In this document: positions 54,301 through 64,000 of the stretch, piece after piece
How positions within the stretch are numbered: position 1 is the stretch's first letter
How the letters are laid out: the number at the start of each line of letters is the position of its first letter
Assembly: GCF_014839835.1 (NCBI RefSeq)
Contig: NC_071642.1
Location: 9,236,955-9,300,954, forward strand
Source: Dryobates pubescens
Taxonomy: Eukaryota > Chordata > Aves > Piciformes > Picidae
Length of the DNA stretch: 64,000 bases
Direction: 5' to 3'
Notes under the pieces: generated by a model
Databases searched by the model: none
The model's input: only the letters and a program-made list of their open reading frames with translations
Told to the model about the DNA's origin: nothing
Position numbers and translations under genes: made by a program

Positions 54301-56865
54301 CTCCCTCAGCTGCTCCTCCCCAGCCCTGCTCTCCAGACCCTTCCCCAGCTCTGTTGCCCTTCTCTGGCCCTGCTCCAGCCCTCCAAGTCCTTCTGGCAGT
54401 CAGAGCCCAACCCTGAGCCCAGGATTCCAGCTGTGCCAGTGCCCAGCCCAGGGGCACAGTCCCTGCCCTGCTCCTGCTGCCCACACCACTGCTGCTCCAG
54501 GCCAGGCTGCTGCTGCCCTCTTTGCCCACCTGGGCACTCTACCTTGCCTCCTCCCAGGCAAACTCACCTGGTCCCCAGCACCAATGTCCTCCTCGCTGCG
54601 ATCCAGGTGGACACCCTGGGCGATGTCAGGGGACTGCTGCTCCAGGGCCACCAGCACGTTGCAGGTCTTGTAGTCAAAGCCTGGGGCAGAGCAGAGGCTG
54701 CAGTGAGAGCCTGGGGAACCAAACCCCAGAGTGGCACCGTGCCAGGCACCACCCCCAGCAGCACCAACCTTTGGAGGAGTCATCGTAACCGATGTGCTTG
54801 ATAGTGTCCCTCACCACCTTCTGGTAGTCAACAGCAGCCCTGGAAGTGATCTCTCCTGCCAGCAGGATCATCCCTGTCTTGGCCACCGTCTCTGCAGGGC
54901 ACGGGGACAGGGCACAAGGACAGCGTCAGCGCCGGCACCACCCCCCGCGGTGCCCACGTCAGTGCCTGGCCCCAGGGAGCTACTCACCGCATGCCACCTT
55001 GGCATCAGGGTCCTGCTTGAGGTGGGCATCCAGGACAGCGTCGCTGATCTGGTCACAGATTTTATCTGGGGGGGGGCAGGGTGGACAGAGTGTCACAGCC
55101 CAGCCCAGTCCAGTCCTTCCTTCCTGCTGCCAGCCCTCGGCACAGCTAGCCCCAGGCAGCAGAGCCATGGCTGAGCCCTGCCCCCTCCGCCCAGCCTCCC
55201 TGTAAGCCTCCTGCCAGGCACAGCCCTGCCTTGTCCCCAGCTGGGTTCTAAGCCTGGAATTTCAAGCATTTACCAGTTAAGCTCCAGTTCCAGTCGGCTC
55301 AGGAACTGGGATCAGCCACCTATGCCAGTGCCAAAGGGGACCAACATCCCAGCCCGTGTCCTGCAGTGTGCCAGCTCTGCCTGCCCCCCCTCCGGCTCCC
55401 TAGAGACTGCTTGGTGCCAGCAGCTCCCAGGGGATGCCCAGCTCCCCCCAGCATCCCCCGGGATAATTTGTTCCGGGAGAGCTCTGGTTTCTGCTCCAGG
55501 AGCTGCCCAAGCAGCACTCCGACTCTGCCGTCCTTGGCAGCGACCTTTCCAGCTGGATGTGGAGAGGATGAGGCAGAACCTGCCCCGGTCGGGTACAGCA
55601 GCTCCCATGGCTGCATCTTCGGGGGAAAGAACAAGGGAAGGGACCTTAAACCCACACAAAGGAGCTCGGCTCCCTGTTCTCCTCCAGCAACACCTAATTC
55701 CGGGGGTGGGGAGGCCCCAAACTGCCCATGGGGCTCTGGCTATTCCAGCGGGGGCCGGAGGCTGCAGTGCTGTGACCTACACTGCGAGGCGATGCAAAAA
55801 CGTCTTTGAGGTGTGGGGGACAACAGGGAGCACCCAAGGAGCAGGTGCTGGGGGGGAATCGGGGAGCCCCCGGGCAGCAGATGCCGGGGGAGGACACGGG
55901 GAGCCCTCCGGCAGTGGGTGCTGGCAGCTGCCCGCGCAGCTATTTGCATATGCCTAAACTGTGAGCACAAAGGCAGCAGGGAGCCCGGCACGCGGTGGCA
56001 CCGCACTGGCAGCCGGCCTGAGCCCTGGGGTGCCCCAGAACAGTCCCCACGGGGGTCCTGACTCTCCAGTTGCAGGGGAGGGAGCACATCTGGACAAGGC
56101 AGGGTGGCAGGGATGCTCCATCACCACGACGGGCGCTGGGGGGAGGGGGGGGGGGCACCCTGCTCTGGAAGGCGGAGGGGAAGCGACGGAGGGGATGCCT
56201 GTGTTCGCCAGGCCTACCACGGCCCCGGCAGCCACGCTGCGACGCAGGGCAGCCCGGGGCAGATCCGCGGCACCGCCACTGTCAGAAGGGGAGGAACCAC
56301 CGGAACGCACCGGGGATGGAGCGGGGGACACACGCGGGGGTCCTGCCGCCCCCCCCGGGAACTGCTTAGTCACGGCTGAGTCACGGCAGCCCTCCCCAGC
56401 CGCCGTTACGTCAACCGGTACCACAGAGACAACCCCAGCCCTCCCTGCGCCCCCGGTGCGTGTCGTGTCCTCCCGTGTCGTGTCCGTTCCACGGCCGTCC
56501 CTCCCCCCCCCCCCCCCGCCAAGGCGGGAAGCACGTGCGCGCCGGGGCCCGCAATGCGGCGCGCGCCGCCCCGCACTGCGCGCGCGCCCGCTGGCGTCAC
56601 GGCTGCCCCTACTCCCCCCCCCCCCCCCAAACCTGTCCGCCAGGACCTCCATCCCCCGACACTCACCGGGCGCGCTCCCGACCCTCCCCAACCCGCCCCG
56701 TCCCCCTCCTCCTCCTCCCGCCCCGCCGCCGGGCCGCGCCTGCGCGGTGGCCTCCCCGCCGCCTCGGCCCGCACCTGGGTGCCCCTCGCCCACGGACTCA
56801 GAGGTGAAAAGAAAGGTGCCCTCCTCGATGAACACCTCATGGAAGCCGTTGAGTTGCCCGTTCAT
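51333..56865 (-). CDS. MAT2A: S-adenosylmethionine synthetase 2 (MAT II alpha), 9 exons
   Basis: Makes S-adenosylmethionine from methionine and ATP in cytosol and nucleus; the catalytic subunit in non-liver cells. Exons (minus) are 56865-56775, 55065-54988, 54891-54769, 54680-54568, 53908-53765, 53672-53454, 52904-52722, 52065-51932 and 51435-51333; all phases agree, giving 395 aa, exactly the human length. Motifs in order: [20 protein letters not shown] (nucleotide site), [16 protein letters not shown] (methionine/ATP site), [20 protein letters not shown] (phosphate-binding loop), [20 protein letters not shown] and the C-terminus [10 protein letters not shown]. The N-terminus [20 protein letters not shown] identifies MAT2A rather than MAT1A. 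It converges with GGCX, and the 3' UTR carries three METTL16-type hairpins. CR1 copies lie in introns 4 and 7. Confidence 0.98.
52315..52681 (+). mobile_element. CR1 LINE 3' end, MAT2A intron 7
   Basis: Landmarks are AGAAGGCTCCGAGGTGACCT, CATTGTGGCCTTCCAGTATC and the terminal microsatellite-like TGATTCTATGATACTATGAA. It is antisense to MAT2A. Intact CR1 3' terminus, 5' truncated. Confidence 0.93.
52935..53265. repeat. 43-bp minisatellite, MAT2A intron 6
   Basis: About seven units of CGTTGCCATCGCCACCACCG, TGGTGCCACCCCTGCACC, GCCAT, some with an added CCACCGCTGTG. It begins next to the exon 7 acceptor. Confidence 0.93.
53945..54545 (-). mobile_element. CR1 LINE 3' fragment, MAT2A intron 4
   Basis: The reverse complement is close to the copy at 20880-21310 over its whole length (AGGCTGAGGGAGAGCTCATT, GAACAATTTCTTCCTGGAAG). 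Sense to MAT2A. It ends with the CR1 3' part AGATGGGAAAGG-like sequence near 53945; borders are approximate. Confidence 0.85.
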
Positions 56866-56982
56866 GGCGCAGAAGAAATAAAAACAAGGATGAAGCGACT
56901 CGGCGGCAGCAGGCGGAGCACAGAATGCAAGCGACGCTGGAACGGCCACAGCAGAATAAGAGCAGCGCCCGCCGTTCCGCCG

Positions 56983-56992
56983 CTATTTATAG
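56983..56992 (-). promoter_or_regulatory. MAT2A: MAT2A TATA box
   Basis: CTATAAATAG on the minus strand lies about 120 bp before the ATG, with a CCAAT box at 57025-57029 on the plus strand just upstream. This places the transcription start near 56960. Confidence 0.8.
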
Positions 56993-57305
56993 TCTGCTGG
57001 CACCGCCGTCACCGCCTCGCTTAGCCAATGGAGGACGCCAAACGCACCGCGGGGGCCGAGCGGTGGAACTACTGCCGGCGGACGGGGGGGGAATGCGTTA
57101 CGTAACTCCGAGCGCGGCCTCTGCCGGCACCCCTGGGCCGCGTCCCTCCCTGCCAGCCGGGCATCGATCGAGGTTGGACGGCCGGTCAGGCTTTTCCCCG
57201 TGCCTCTGGGTCACGGCGAGTGGGAGCAAGCGGCGCCCCTCATTGTCACAACTCCCCCCGGTGCTGCCACATAGAATCGCCCTCTCAGGCCGGCCGGGCG
57301 GCGGT

Positions 57306-57392
57306 CGCATGCGCCTTGGGGGGGTGCGGAGCGCGCATGCGCAGTGTGCGATCCGCGGGCGGCGAGGACGGTTCCTCCCCGCCGCCATCTTG
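57306..57392. promoter_or_regulatory. Unassigned NRF1/YY1 CpG promoter
   Basis: CGCATGCGC at 57306-57314, the full NRF1 palindrome GCGCATGCGC at 57333-57342 and a YY1 motif GCCGCCATCTTG at 57381-57392 lie within 90 bp. They are about 350-400 bp upstream of MAT2A and pointed away from its TATA box. No coding gene starts here, so a divergent non-coding transcript is possible. Confidence 0.5.
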
Positions 57393-57879
57393 CGGGCTGC
57401 GCGGCTCCGCCATTGTGCCGTCCTTGTCCCCGCCGCCTCGCCTCCCCGTGGCTGTTCCCCACGGCACCAGCTCCAGGCCCACTACCCTCCTTCCCGGGCT
57501 TGCCCACCGGCCCGTCGGCCTCGCCCCCTCTGCCCCAACGGTGCGCGCCCCACCCCAACACCTCCTGCCACCATCTTGTGGCACAGGCAGGACCACGGCC
57601 AAGGCAGCTCAGGCCAGGCCCGGTCCCACCGCCCGGTCCCGGCTCTGTGGGGCTGCGGCCCTGCAGGCCGCGGCTGAAGCTGCAGCGGGGTGCTGGCAGC
57701 ACTTGGGGCGATCGCTGCTCTTGGCACCTGATGCAACCAGCCGCTGGTGTTGCCACTGCTGGAGCCTTCCCAGCTCCCTCCCTCCTCCCGGCCTGCAGCA
57801 CCTGCCTGGCTGCCTGCGGGCACGGCCCAGCCCCTCCCTGGGTCAGGCACCAGCACCCTGAGCCCAGGCATGTGCCCAG

Positions 57880-58470
57880 AGCACGAGGTGTACTGGGACA
57901 GGCCACAGCAAGGGACTGCCTGGGCGGGAACCAGTGCAGCCAGGACAGACACCTGGGAAGCACAGACCCAGCTGGGATGGACACCAAGGGCAGACAGACC
58001 AACACCAGTGCCTTGTGCTGAGGAGAGACAGGACACCCAGTGCAGATGGGCATCAATGTGCCCAGGGCTGACAGGACACCCAGAACCCACCCAGCTAGGT
58101 CAGATGGGCATCTGGAATCCGCGTGCCCACGGGCACACAAGCAGGATTCTACAAGCAAGACAGACAGGCACTCAAGACCTCAATGCCAAGGATGGGCACA
58201 TGGCACCCAAGCAGCCAGGTCAGAGGGGACACCCAGGCCCCAAACCCAGGTGAGATGGACATCTGTAACAGAGACCTGACACCTATGCCCCACATGCTAA
58301 GGGCAAACAGACAGACACCATTCCCAGGACCCAGGATAAAGAGACACATAGGACAGAGGGACACCTGGTACCCACATGCCCAGGGCAGATGGAACACCCA
58401 GGACACACAGACCCAGCATACCACACCCAAATTCCCAGGACCCTGATGCTCAGGACAGACAGACACCCAG
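57880..58470. repeat. Degenerate GACAGACACCCAGGAC repeats
   Basis: Diverged units of about 55-75 bp contain ACCCAGGACAGACAGACAC, CCACATGCCCAGGGCAGA and similar words. Old minisatellite. Confidence 0.7.
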
Positions 58471-58595
58471 GACAGACTGACAGAGGGTCCCCCCCGCCAC
58501 TCCCCCTGCGACCCCCCCTCGCCAGCGCTGTCTCAGAGCCATCAGGGGCAGGGCCTGAAGGCGGAGCTCTGGGGCTCACCCCACCCCTCCCGCGT

Positions 58596-58670
58596 ATTTG
58601 CATAGAGGGCGGAGCAGCATGAGCTGGTACATTTCCATAAGGGGCGGAGAAACATTTGCATATGGCGCGG
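58596..58670 (+). promoter_or_regulatory. Three octamer plus GC-box repeats
   Basis: ATTTGCATA at 58596, ATTTCCATAA at 58631 and ATTTGCATA at 58654 are each followed at once by GAGGGCGGAG, GGGGCGGAGA or TGGCGCGGGA. POU octamers beside GC boxes suggest an enhancer or small promoter; the target is unknown. Confidence 0.5.
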
Positions 58671-58828
58671 GAAAGCCCCGGTCCCTGCGCCAGCATCCGA
58701 AGGGCTCCCAGCTAGGTGTGGGGGGCGTGTGCATGCACCCCAGCTCTCACCCCTTCGCCAGCCCCTCCTGGGGCTTCCCCCATGACGACAGCAGGGCCGA
58801 GGTGGGGATTTTTTCTGTAAAAAATGGT

Positions 58829-58834
58829 TTATCC
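58829..58834 (-). terminator. H2AZ2: Candidate H2AZ2 poly(A) signal (GATAAA variant)
   Basis: GATAAA on the minus strand about 270 nt past the stop, followed by an ACCATTTTTTACAG stretch. No AATAAA was seen closer. Confidence 0.45.
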
Positions 58835-59101
58835 AGCCCACATTTGTATAAAACCCCAGGGAGCAGCCAAGACCCTCCCCTGTCCCTGCCCCTGCCCACC
58901 ACCCTCACAGGTACACCTGCGCGGCCCCCCTCCACTCTACACAGCCTGCACCCCGCCTCCTCCTCTCTACAGTCAGTTGTCTATGCTCCTCCTGTCAACT
59001 ATGCCTTAAAAAAACCAAATCCCAGGGATTCCCAAGGTTTCTGCTGTCCCAGGTCAGTGCCGGCGGCAGGAGGGAGCAGGCCGCTGCGCATCCTCCCCTC
59101 C

Positions 59102-62100
59102 TTACGCTGTCTTCTGTTGTCCCTTCTTTCCGATCAGAGACTTGTGGATGTGGGGGATGACACCTGGGGAGGAGAGAGGAGGAAAATTCCCATGGGATTC
59201 TCACTTCCTAAAGAAGCTGGGAGAAATCCCTGATCCCCTATATATAGAGTTTGGCGACGGGTCCCTGCCACGCTCTGGTAGTCGTCGGCGCTGCCCAATT
59301 CCTGCTTGGCTTCCTTTCTCCTCAGTGAAATTCCCAGTCTGGGAGAGGGAGGAGGGAGCAACACTCACCTCCTCCAGCAATGGTGGCTTTGATCAGGGAA
59401 TCCAGCTCCTCATCCCCACGGATGGCCAGCTGCAAGTGGCGGGGAGTGATCCGCTTGACTTTCAGGTCTTTCGATGCATTTCCCGCCAGCTCCAGCACCT
59501 GCCGGGACACGAGGAAGGTGTTGGGGATCCCGAGGGAGAAGGAACTGGGATCTGGGAAGGAGTGAGGCAGGGAGAGCAGCCTGGGACTCACCTCAGCAGT
59601 GAGGTACTCCAGGATGGCCGCGCTGTAGACGGCGGCGGTGGCGCCCACTCGCCCGTGGCTGGTCGTGCGAGTCTTGAGGTGCCGGTGGATGCGCCCCACG
59701 GGGAACTGGGGTGGGAGCAAGAGACACCTCCTCAGCCTCCAACACATTGCCTCAATTCATCCTGCATTCTGGCCCAGGATCGCCCAACCCTGCCCTTGCC
59801 CACAGCTTCTAGGAGCTCCTATATCAAATTGCTGCACCAGCAGATATCCACCACGTTTCCCAGAGTATGAGGCTGGGGGAACACTGGAACGGGTTGCCCA
59901 GAGAGGTGCTTGAGGTCTCTTCCCTGCAGATATTCAAGGTGAGGCTCAACAAGGCCCTGGGCAGTCTAATCTAGTTGGAGGTGTCCCTGCTGACAGCAGA
60001 GAAGTCAGACTGGATGACCTTTGGAGGTCCCTTCCAGCCCAGCCTATGACTAATAATTACCCAAGTTAATGCTCACACCCTCCCTGCAAGATCCTCTCTG
60101 AGCCTGGACACAAGGGCTCTGCAAGGCTGGGTCCTCCTAGAAACACCTAGGCCCTAGTAACTAAGTCCTCCCCTAGTAACACCTCTCCATTATCACCTAA
60201 GACCTAGTAACTAAGTCCTCCCCTAGTAACACCTCTCCAGTACCACCTAAGACCTAGTAACTAAGCCCTCCCCTAGTAACACCTCTCCAGTATCACCTAG
60301 GACCTAGTAACTAAGCTCTCCCCTGGTAACACCACCAATCACAAATCATTGTGTTTTCCTCCCCAAAAAAGAGAGGTTTGGGTATGAGCTCCCTCCCAGA
60401 ATGTGGGTTTTACCCCAGAATCCCCAGTTTATGAGGAGCCCAGGGACTGGGCTGTGCCATACCTGCAGCCCAGCTCTCTGGGAGCGTGACACAGCCTTCG
60501 CCTTGGCCTTCCCGCTGTCCTTTCCCGCCTTGCCACCAGCCTGCCAGAGAGAAAGGCATCGCTAATTAATCCTAATTAACTGAGAGACCTGCAGCGCTGT
60601 CAGCCCTCAGCATGCCAGCTCCTGGCAGGCAAGGTGTGGCCTCTCCAATGACCCAAAATAACCCAAATTTGAGGGGTGCAGCAGCTGCTTTACCAACCCA
60701 GCTGCCATCTCTCCCTCACTTCCCACTCCTGGTATTCCCCCAGCTTCCCACAGAGTGCCAAGGAGGAGGCAAAGAGCCCCCAAACTGCAGGTTTGTCAGC
60801 GGGTTTGCAGCGGCAGTCAGGAGAATGGTTTGGTTCCAGACTCAGAGGCGAGCGCTGACGCAAGGCTCTGCCTGGAGGAACCTGCAGCCCAGCCTGTGGG
60901 ATTCGAAGGAGATTCCTGCCCTGCTCCAGGCTGGAAAATCACCAGAGAGCCAAAACCAAATCATGACAATCACACTGCGGGAGGTGGCCAAAAGCCCCTG
61001 AAGCAGGAGGGTTTGGGACCTGCTGAGAAACACAGAGGAGCTGAGCAAGGGTTTGCCAGGATCCTGCATCCACCTGAAGCAACTGATCTGTCTCAGGGAT
61101 ATGGAAGGAAATGCAACACTGCTGAGAGCTGAAGAAGATCCTAACGATGGGGAGGGGGCAGCCAGGAAAACCCTGCTGTTTCTGCCTGAAAAATCACCTT
61201 GGGACCCCCGGATCCAACGTGGTCAAACAAACAACAACCACTGGTATCCCTAAAATTCCATCTCCTAGCCTGTGATTTCTGGAGACGGTCCCCCAGAGCC
61301 CCTGCAAAGGGAAGAAGTGCAGCTCCCAGACAAGCTGGATCAAAATCCCTGGTTTTACACCAACAATCGATCCCACAACTGCCACCCCCTGCTAAAAAGC
61401 AGGAATTGTGCTTGTTGCAAGGGAGCCAAAAGCTGCTGTCAGCCTCTTCCACTCCTTCAGGGGAACCTGGAGAGCCCAGGGGCACCCAGAGACCCCTGGG
61501 GTAGGTGGTTAAAATAAGACACTGGTTAACAGGCAGGCTGGGAGCAAACACCAGCTGGGAGTTTCAATCAAACATCAAAGAAATAAAGGGAAATATGGAA
61601 TCAAAGATGAAATTCAGAAGTTTGGCTGTAGGACCCAGCAAACCTGTTCTGGTCTGGTCACCAACACCACACCTGGAGGGGGCCTTACAAGCAGGTGGCT
61701 CTGCTTTGTTGGGAGGCTGAGGAAGAGGGATCCAGAACCACTCTGCAGCACCACAGCATCAGGAGCTCCTTTTATCAGAAAACTTCAAATTCTGGAGGGG
61801 GTTTGGGGATAGTTCCTCACTCTGGGAATATCTGACAGCTCCAGGAGAGCCCTTCCTGCTCACTCCAAGGGCTTTTATCAGCCAGCTGTAAACTTCCCCA
61901 CGTCCCTGTGAAGTTTTCTATCCGGCAGCTCCCCACCCGGCTGTTCTTTAAGTGATATTCGACCAAGCAGAAGCCTGCCAATAGAAGTCTCGATGTTTGT
62001 CTCCACTTTCACCAACCCTCGGCAGGGTTCACAGAGGAAACGCCGCAACAGCCCAGCCCGCCGATGGCTCCCTGCCGAAGCTCGTCCCCCTGCCGCCGCA

Positions 62101-63334
62101 GAGCGAGGGCTCCTCGAGCAACGAAACGGTCCCGGTTCGCTCCCACCCGGGGGCCCGCTGGTGAGGGGCGCAGGAACGCGGAGCCGCTGCCGCCTTGGCT
62201 CCTCCTCCCCGCGGGAGCCGCTTCTCGAACTCGCCGGTGGTCTCTCGCAGCTTCGGTTTTTTTCCCCTTCTTATTGCTTCAGAGAGCAGTAAAACGCCTC
62301 AAAACGCAACTTTTTGTCTCCATCGCCACAAGTCGGGAGATATTCCGAGCACAAGTTTCCTGCAGCCAGCGTTGCATAACCTCCCGGCAGGTTTCCACGT
62401 CAAGCCTCAGCCCGGATCTCCCACTCAGAAGCCTCCTGGGATCCTAACCGACGCTTACAGACCCCACAAGCGGCACTCCCGCAGGCTTCGGCCCCGAAAG
62501 AGGCACCGGGAAGGATTCAGCCCCGGCTTTGCCTCCCCACCACCGAACGAGGTTTTGCCCTGAGAAGCCACCAGCGAGCTCTGGCAACCCGCAGAGCCCT
62601 TAGTGAGGATGCAGGCGTGGAAAGCAACAACCCACCGGGGCTGGGGCCGCCCGGGGCGGGCGGCAGCGCCCCTTGACAGCCGCCGTCCAGCCGCTCGCTG
62701 TGTTTTATGCCCCTTACAACCACTTCCTTACAACGCAATCAACTTTTACAAGACTTAAGCACGGAAAGCGGCTGTAAAGGAGGCTGTTTCCTCAAAAAAA
62801 AAAAAAAAACAAAGAAAAGAAAAAAAGGATCAAATAAAGGAGTCCCGGCGGCCGCCGGCTCTGACAGCACAATGGAGTTCCCAGCCCCGCCGGGCCGGCC
62901 GCTGGGGCCGAGGTTCGGGGGAAGAGGTTCAAACCCCGTCCCGAGGGGCCCTCGCCACCAGCGGCTGCGGTGAGACAGCAGCGGCGGCCCCGGGAGTGAG
63001 GAAGGCAGACACTGAGGCGGCTTTGGGCGCCTGGTCCGCGGGAGGCCCCCGGGGATCCCCCACAGAGGGCAGGACAGGGTGCGGCGCCGTGTCCAAGGTC
63101 ACGGATGGGTGACGAAGCCGCTCCAGGAGCCACCCGTTCGTTCTCCACGGCCTCTCACCGAGCGGCACACGACCCTGGCCACAGCTCCGGGTGACAGCGG
63201 CGGCTCCGGCCCCCCCCGCGAGTCCCCCGTCACCCCCGGGTCCGGCGGGGAAGAGGTTTCCCCAGCTCCAGGCTCCCCCCGGTCCCGGAGCCCCGCTAAG
63301 GGCTCCGACCCAGCCTCCCCTTGGCCCTCACCAT
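59102..63334 (-). CDS. H2AZ2: Histone H2A.Z variant 2 (H2A.V), 5 exons
   Basis: Replacement H2A histone placed at promoters and regulatory nucleosomes. Exons (minus) are 63334-63332 (ATG alone, followed by GTGAG), 60540-60463, 59705-59592, 59498-59369 and 59163-59102; phases agree, giving 128 aa, the normal length. Sequence landmarks are [80 protein letters not shown] and [17 protein letters not shown]. The three residues separating the two vertebrate H2A.Z paralogues (Ala14, Thr38, final Ala127) are all of the H2AZ2 type. Like other replacement histones it is split and polyadenylated. The 2.8-kb intron 1 is unusually poor in minisatellites for this window. Confidence 0.97.
59868..60052 (+). 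mobile_element. CR1 LINE 3' fragment, H2AZ2 intron 2
   Basis: CR1 landmarks are ACACTGGAACGGGTTGCCCA, AGATATTCAAGGTGAGGCTC and GACCTTTGGAGGTCCCTTCC. Antisense to H2AZ2. Confidence 0.88.
60130..60335. repeat. 50-bp minisatellite, 4 copies, H2AZ2 intron 2
   Basis: The unit is CCTAGTAACTAAGTCCTCCC, CTAGTAACACCTCTCCATTA, TCACCTAAGA. CCTAGTAAC is itself repeated within each unit, so it may derive from a 20-30 bp precursor. Confidence 0.95.
60541..63331. other. H2AZ2 intron 1
   Basis: About 2.8 kb without minisatellite arrays or recognised exons. It becomes CpG-rich beyond about 62000. An A-rich run at 62793-62830 is the only simple sequence. Confidence 0.6.
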
Positions 63335-63740
63335 GGTGTCGCCGCTCCGGTCCCACGTCCGCGCTGGAGCCGCCTCAGGAGCCTCCAGACAATAACCCGC
63401 CCGAGCGCGAGGAGGGAGCCCGGCCTGCCGCGGCCACCTCCAGCCAATCAACAGTTCCCATGCTAGTTTGAACATGCCGCGGCCACCAATCACACAGCTA
63501 TTTCTTGGCCCCTCTCTAGCTCCGCCCAGCGGCCCGTTTAACGGCTGTTTTTCCTTTGCACACGGCACGCAGGGGTGAGGGCGGGGGGCCGTGCCCGAAG
63601 GTTCCCAGCCGGTGGGCGGTGCAGAGGAGTGACGTGATCCTTCACCAATAGAAAGTCAGAGCCTGGCCCGCGAGAGGAGGTGCTAGACGGACAGACAGCT
63701 CACTTATCCAATAGAAGAAGAGAAACCTTTCCCGCCCATT
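63335..63740 (-). promoter_or_regulatory. H2AZ2: H2AZ2 CpG promoter with four CCAAT boxes and an E2F site
   Basis: CCAAT words stand at 63444, 63486, 63645 and 63718 on the plus strand, so they are inverted (ATTGG) for H2AZ2. TTTCCCGCCC at 63728-63737 fits E2F, and GTGACGTGA at 63629 is CRE-like. NF-Y plus E2F fits a growth-linked histone gene. TATA box not seen. Confidence 0.75.
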
Positions 63741-64000
63741 CTCTGTCCCCGCCCCCCATGTTGTTTGTTTGCACCGAGAGGGGGTGGCGGCGGACGCGGC
63801 TGTGAGGGGACTGGGGCTGTGAGCGCCGGGGCCGGGGGGGTACTTGCCCAGCTCCGCCGTTATAGGCGGGCACCACGCTACGGGGTTGGTTTTGCTGTCC
63901 CAGACTTCCGTTAGGACCCTTGGCGGATTTCCCCCCGCGCCTGCTCGGACGCGGGCCGGGGTCTGCAGTGGCGGTGAGGGCTTGGCACTGGGCAGGGCCC
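63741..64000. other. Right edge, CpG-rich, no gene recognised
   Basis: GC-rich sequence without a supported exon. It may be the beginning of a divergent neighbour outside the window, but nothing here proves it. Confidence 0.4.

Larger units (their letters stand above)
56993..58825. other. Interval between MAT2A promoter and H2AZ2 3' end
   Basis: The region 57030-57450 is CpG-rich with NRF1 and YY1 words. The region 57450-57850 is GC-rich without exons. The region 57880-58470 has degenerate CACCCAGGACAGACAGACAC-type repeats. The region 58590-58670 has an octamer/GC-box cluster. No coding exon was recognised. Confidence 0.6.

Noticed and set aside
62920-62960. Possible tRNA gene from a B-box-like word GGTTCAAACCCC
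   Set aside because: No A box at the right distance and no cloverleaf or acceptor stem can be drawn.
59102-63334. H2AZ1
   Set aside because: Ala14, Thr38 and the C-terminal KTA are the H2AZ2 states; H2AZ1 has Thr14, Ser38 and KTV.

Overview
This is nuclear DNA from a bird, probably from a small gene-dense GC-rich chromosome (the chromosome type is inference). The evidence is compact split genes with vertebrate proteins, ten recognisable copies of the CR1 LINE (the dominant avian retroposon), and very GC-rich introns packed with minisatellites. The species cannot be named from the sequence.

Nine protein-coding genes were reconstructed exon by exon, with splice phases checked by hand. From left to right they are MRPS24 (-, 1672-5363), SFTPB (+, 7715-12829), USP39 (-, 13820-24404), C2orf68-like/UPF0561 (+, 24745-27279), VAMP5 (-, 28908-31462), VAMP8 (-, 32665-36190), GGCX (+, 36471-50093), MAT2A (-, 51333-56865) and H2AZ2 (-, 59102-63334). 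All keep an intact reading frame except MRPS24. Its last exon carries an apparent one-base homopolymer shift that looks like an assembly error or a recent change.

The seven genes from SFTPB to MAT2A match, in order and orientation, the reversed human 2p11.2 cluster, except that RNF181 and TMEM150A are not seen between C2orf68 and VAMP5. The flanking genes MRPS24 and H2AZ2 both lie on human 7p13, so the window records an evolutionary breakpoint on each side of the block.

USP39/C2orf68 and VAMP8/GGCX start head to head from short CpG-rich shared promoters. SFTPB/USP39 and GGCX/MAT2A converge tail to tail, and the poly(A) signals of GGCX and MAT2A overlap. The genes serve unrelated housekeeping or tissue roles: mitochondrial translation, lung surfactant, pre-mRNA splicing, membrane fusion, vitamin K-dependent carboxylation, SAM synthesis and chromatin.

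Most of the remaining sequence is tandem repeats. Many introns hold their own minisatellite with a private unit, often 39-53 bp, and these arrays create long spurious open frames on both strands. Notable non-coding features are three METTL16-type UACAGAGAA hairpins in the MAT2A 3' UTR, a 308-nt pure purine tract in USP39, a 1-kb G-run array in C2orf68, a GC-box-like array abutting a GGCX exon, and an unassigned NRF1/YY1 CpG promoter upstream of MAT2A. No virus-derived element, CRISPR array or tRNA gene was recognised.
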